From the NCBI RefSeq assembly GCF_030815085.1, contig NZ_JAUSWG010000010.1: a stretch of DNA of 64,000 bases; one strand, written 5' to 3'. A model generated the notes under the pieces. That model made no database searches. It worked only from the letters and a program-made list of their open reading frames with translations, and was not told the origin of the DNA. Position 1 is the first letter of the stretch. Every line of letters starts with the position of its first letter. Positions 63,251 through 64,000 of this stretch are shown here, one piece after another. The translations under genes were made by a program, and so were the position numbers. This DNA comes from Paraclostridium ghonii. GTDB taxonomy: Bacteria > Bacillota > Clostridia > Peptostreptococcales > Peptostreptococcaceae.

Positions 63251-64000
63251 TTATTTTTTACTATTTATTCTATCTTCCCAAAATGTTGCATTTTTTATTC
63301 CAAGTTTAATTGGATTAAATTCAATTTTTTCTCTGGAAATACCAAGTCTTTTTTGTTCTTCATAATCTTTTAGTGATACAAGTGCTGGTTTTGCAATTAT
63401 CAATATTGCAATTATGTTTAGCCATGCCATAAGCCCTACCCCTATATCCCCTAGAGTCCATGCTAAGGAAGCTTCTTTAGTGCATCCACAATAAGTTGAT
63501 ACTAATATAATTATTTTTAATATATTTATTAATAGTTTTTTAGTTTTTTCATTATTATTTAATATTCGCTTTGATAAATAAGCCAAATTAACTTCTGAAA
63601 TATAATAATATGCCATAAGTGTTGTAAATGCAAAGAAGAATAGAGCTATTGCAACAAATGCAGATCCAAATCCAGGTATTAATGTATCTACTGCACTTTG
63701 AGTAAATGCAGGCCCAACTTCAACCCCAGGTAAGTTTTGAACTATAAATTGGTTACTGCTATTATATACATTGTATTTACCTGTCATTAATAACATAAAT
63801 CCAGTAGCTGAACAAACAAATAGTGTATCTACATATACAGAAAATGCTTGAACAAAACCTTGTTTTGCAGGATGAGATACTTCTGCAGCTGCAGCTGCTT
63901 GTGGCCCTGTCCCTTGACCCGCTTCATTAGAATATACTCCACGCTTTACTCCCCAAGCTATAGTTGAACCTAATATACCTGCAAATGCTTGCTCTGCTCC
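63251..64000 (-). CDS. Sodium:alanine symporter family protein (AGCS), partial
   Basis: Membrane transporter cut by the window edge. The visible C-terminal part is at least 249 residues, since the frame stays open to position 64000. The edge reads GAEQAFAGILGSTIAWGVKRG, followed by VYSNEAGQGTGPQAAAAAEV, the AGCS hallmark around the Na+ and substrate site. Several hydrophobic helices follow, including FGSAFVAIALFFFAFTTLMAYYY. The end IKNATFWEDRINSKK is charged. It would import alanine or glycine with sodium. The start lies outside the window. Confidence 0.92.
   Translation of the reverse strand, partial: GAEQAFAGILGSTIAWGVKRGVYSNEAGQGTGPQAAAAAEVSHPAKQGFVQAFSVYVDTLFVCSATGFMLLMTGKYNVYNSSNQFIVQNLPGVEVGPAFTQSAVDTLIPGFGSAFVAIALFFFAFTTLMAYYYISEVNLAYLSKRILNNNEKTKKLLINILKIIILVSTYCGCTKEASLAWTLGDIGVGLMAWLNIIAILIIAKPALVSLKDYEEQKRLGISREKIEFNPIKLGIKNATFWEDRINSKK

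Overview
The window is chromosomal DNA of a low-GC anaerobic Gram-positive bacterium. Most genes carry a strong AGGAGG-type ribosome site and many end in classic intrinsic terminators. The gene content fits the Peptostreptococcaceae (Clostridioides, Paraclostridium and Paeniclostridium): a SpoVB-type sporulation flippase, a glycyl radical enzyme with its activase, PRD-type PTS regulation, an asd-dapA-dapB-dapH lysine operon, a speA-speD-speE-speB-metK polyamine operon and a tryptophanase. The tryptophanase suggests an indole-positive member such as Paraclostridium or Paeniclostridium rather than typical C. difficile; this is inference from gene content. Almost all genes are on the minus strand. 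I saw no rRNA, tRNA, CRISPR array, prophage or intact insertion sequence.

Layout. 0.1-4.4 kb: an APC amino acid permease and a CtpE-like P-type ATPase. 4.6-8 kb: asd-dapA-dapB-dapH. 8.3-13 kb: a PuuD-like amidotransferase, an FAD oxidoreductase with a Rieske domain, an LCP cell-wall ligase and an ArAE/FUSC membrane protein. 13.2-17.9 kb: a GH129/GH101-like lipoprotein and an OmpR-type two-component system, linked by shared 11-bp-period direct repeats. 18-24.5 kb: GNAT acetyltransferase, an unknown acidic protein, a ula-type PTS operon under a BglG/PRD regulator, and an SdpR-SdpI pair with a clear operator. 24.7-29.9 kb: two paralogous lipoprotein phosphoesterases around a histidine phosphatase, then a PadR module. 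30-35.2 kb: polyamine operon. 35.6-43.5 kb: deoD, Na/phosphate symporter, a small protein, aldehyde dehydrogenase, a DAACS symporter and tnaA. 43.6-48.7 kb: a complete peptide/nickel-type ABC importer. 48.9-52.9 kb: SpoVB-like flippase, ClC antiporter and a YdjM-like membrane hydrolase. 52.9-58 kb: two paralogous orphan histidine kinases and aspartate 4-decarboxylase. 58-63.1 kb: a YbiW-type glycyl radical enzyme, FSA-type aldolase, radical-SAM activase and DeoR regulator. The window ends inside a sodium:alanine symporter.

How the genes work together. SpeA makes agmatine from arginine and SpeB makes putrescine. MetK and SpeD supply decarboxylated SAM, and SpeE makes spermidine. The Dap/Asd genes feed lysine and peptidoglycan. 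The YbiW-type enzyme and FSA aldolase match the recently described pathway that opens 1,5-anhydrohexitol 6-phosphates and cleaves the product to triose phosphate plus hydroxyacetone.

The most unusual non-coding signal is a family of nested palindromes at about 10.8, 24.7, 27.1, 28.7 and 30.0 kb. Two copies share 40 of 42 core bases, yet each is enclosed by its own unrelated, self-complementary arms.
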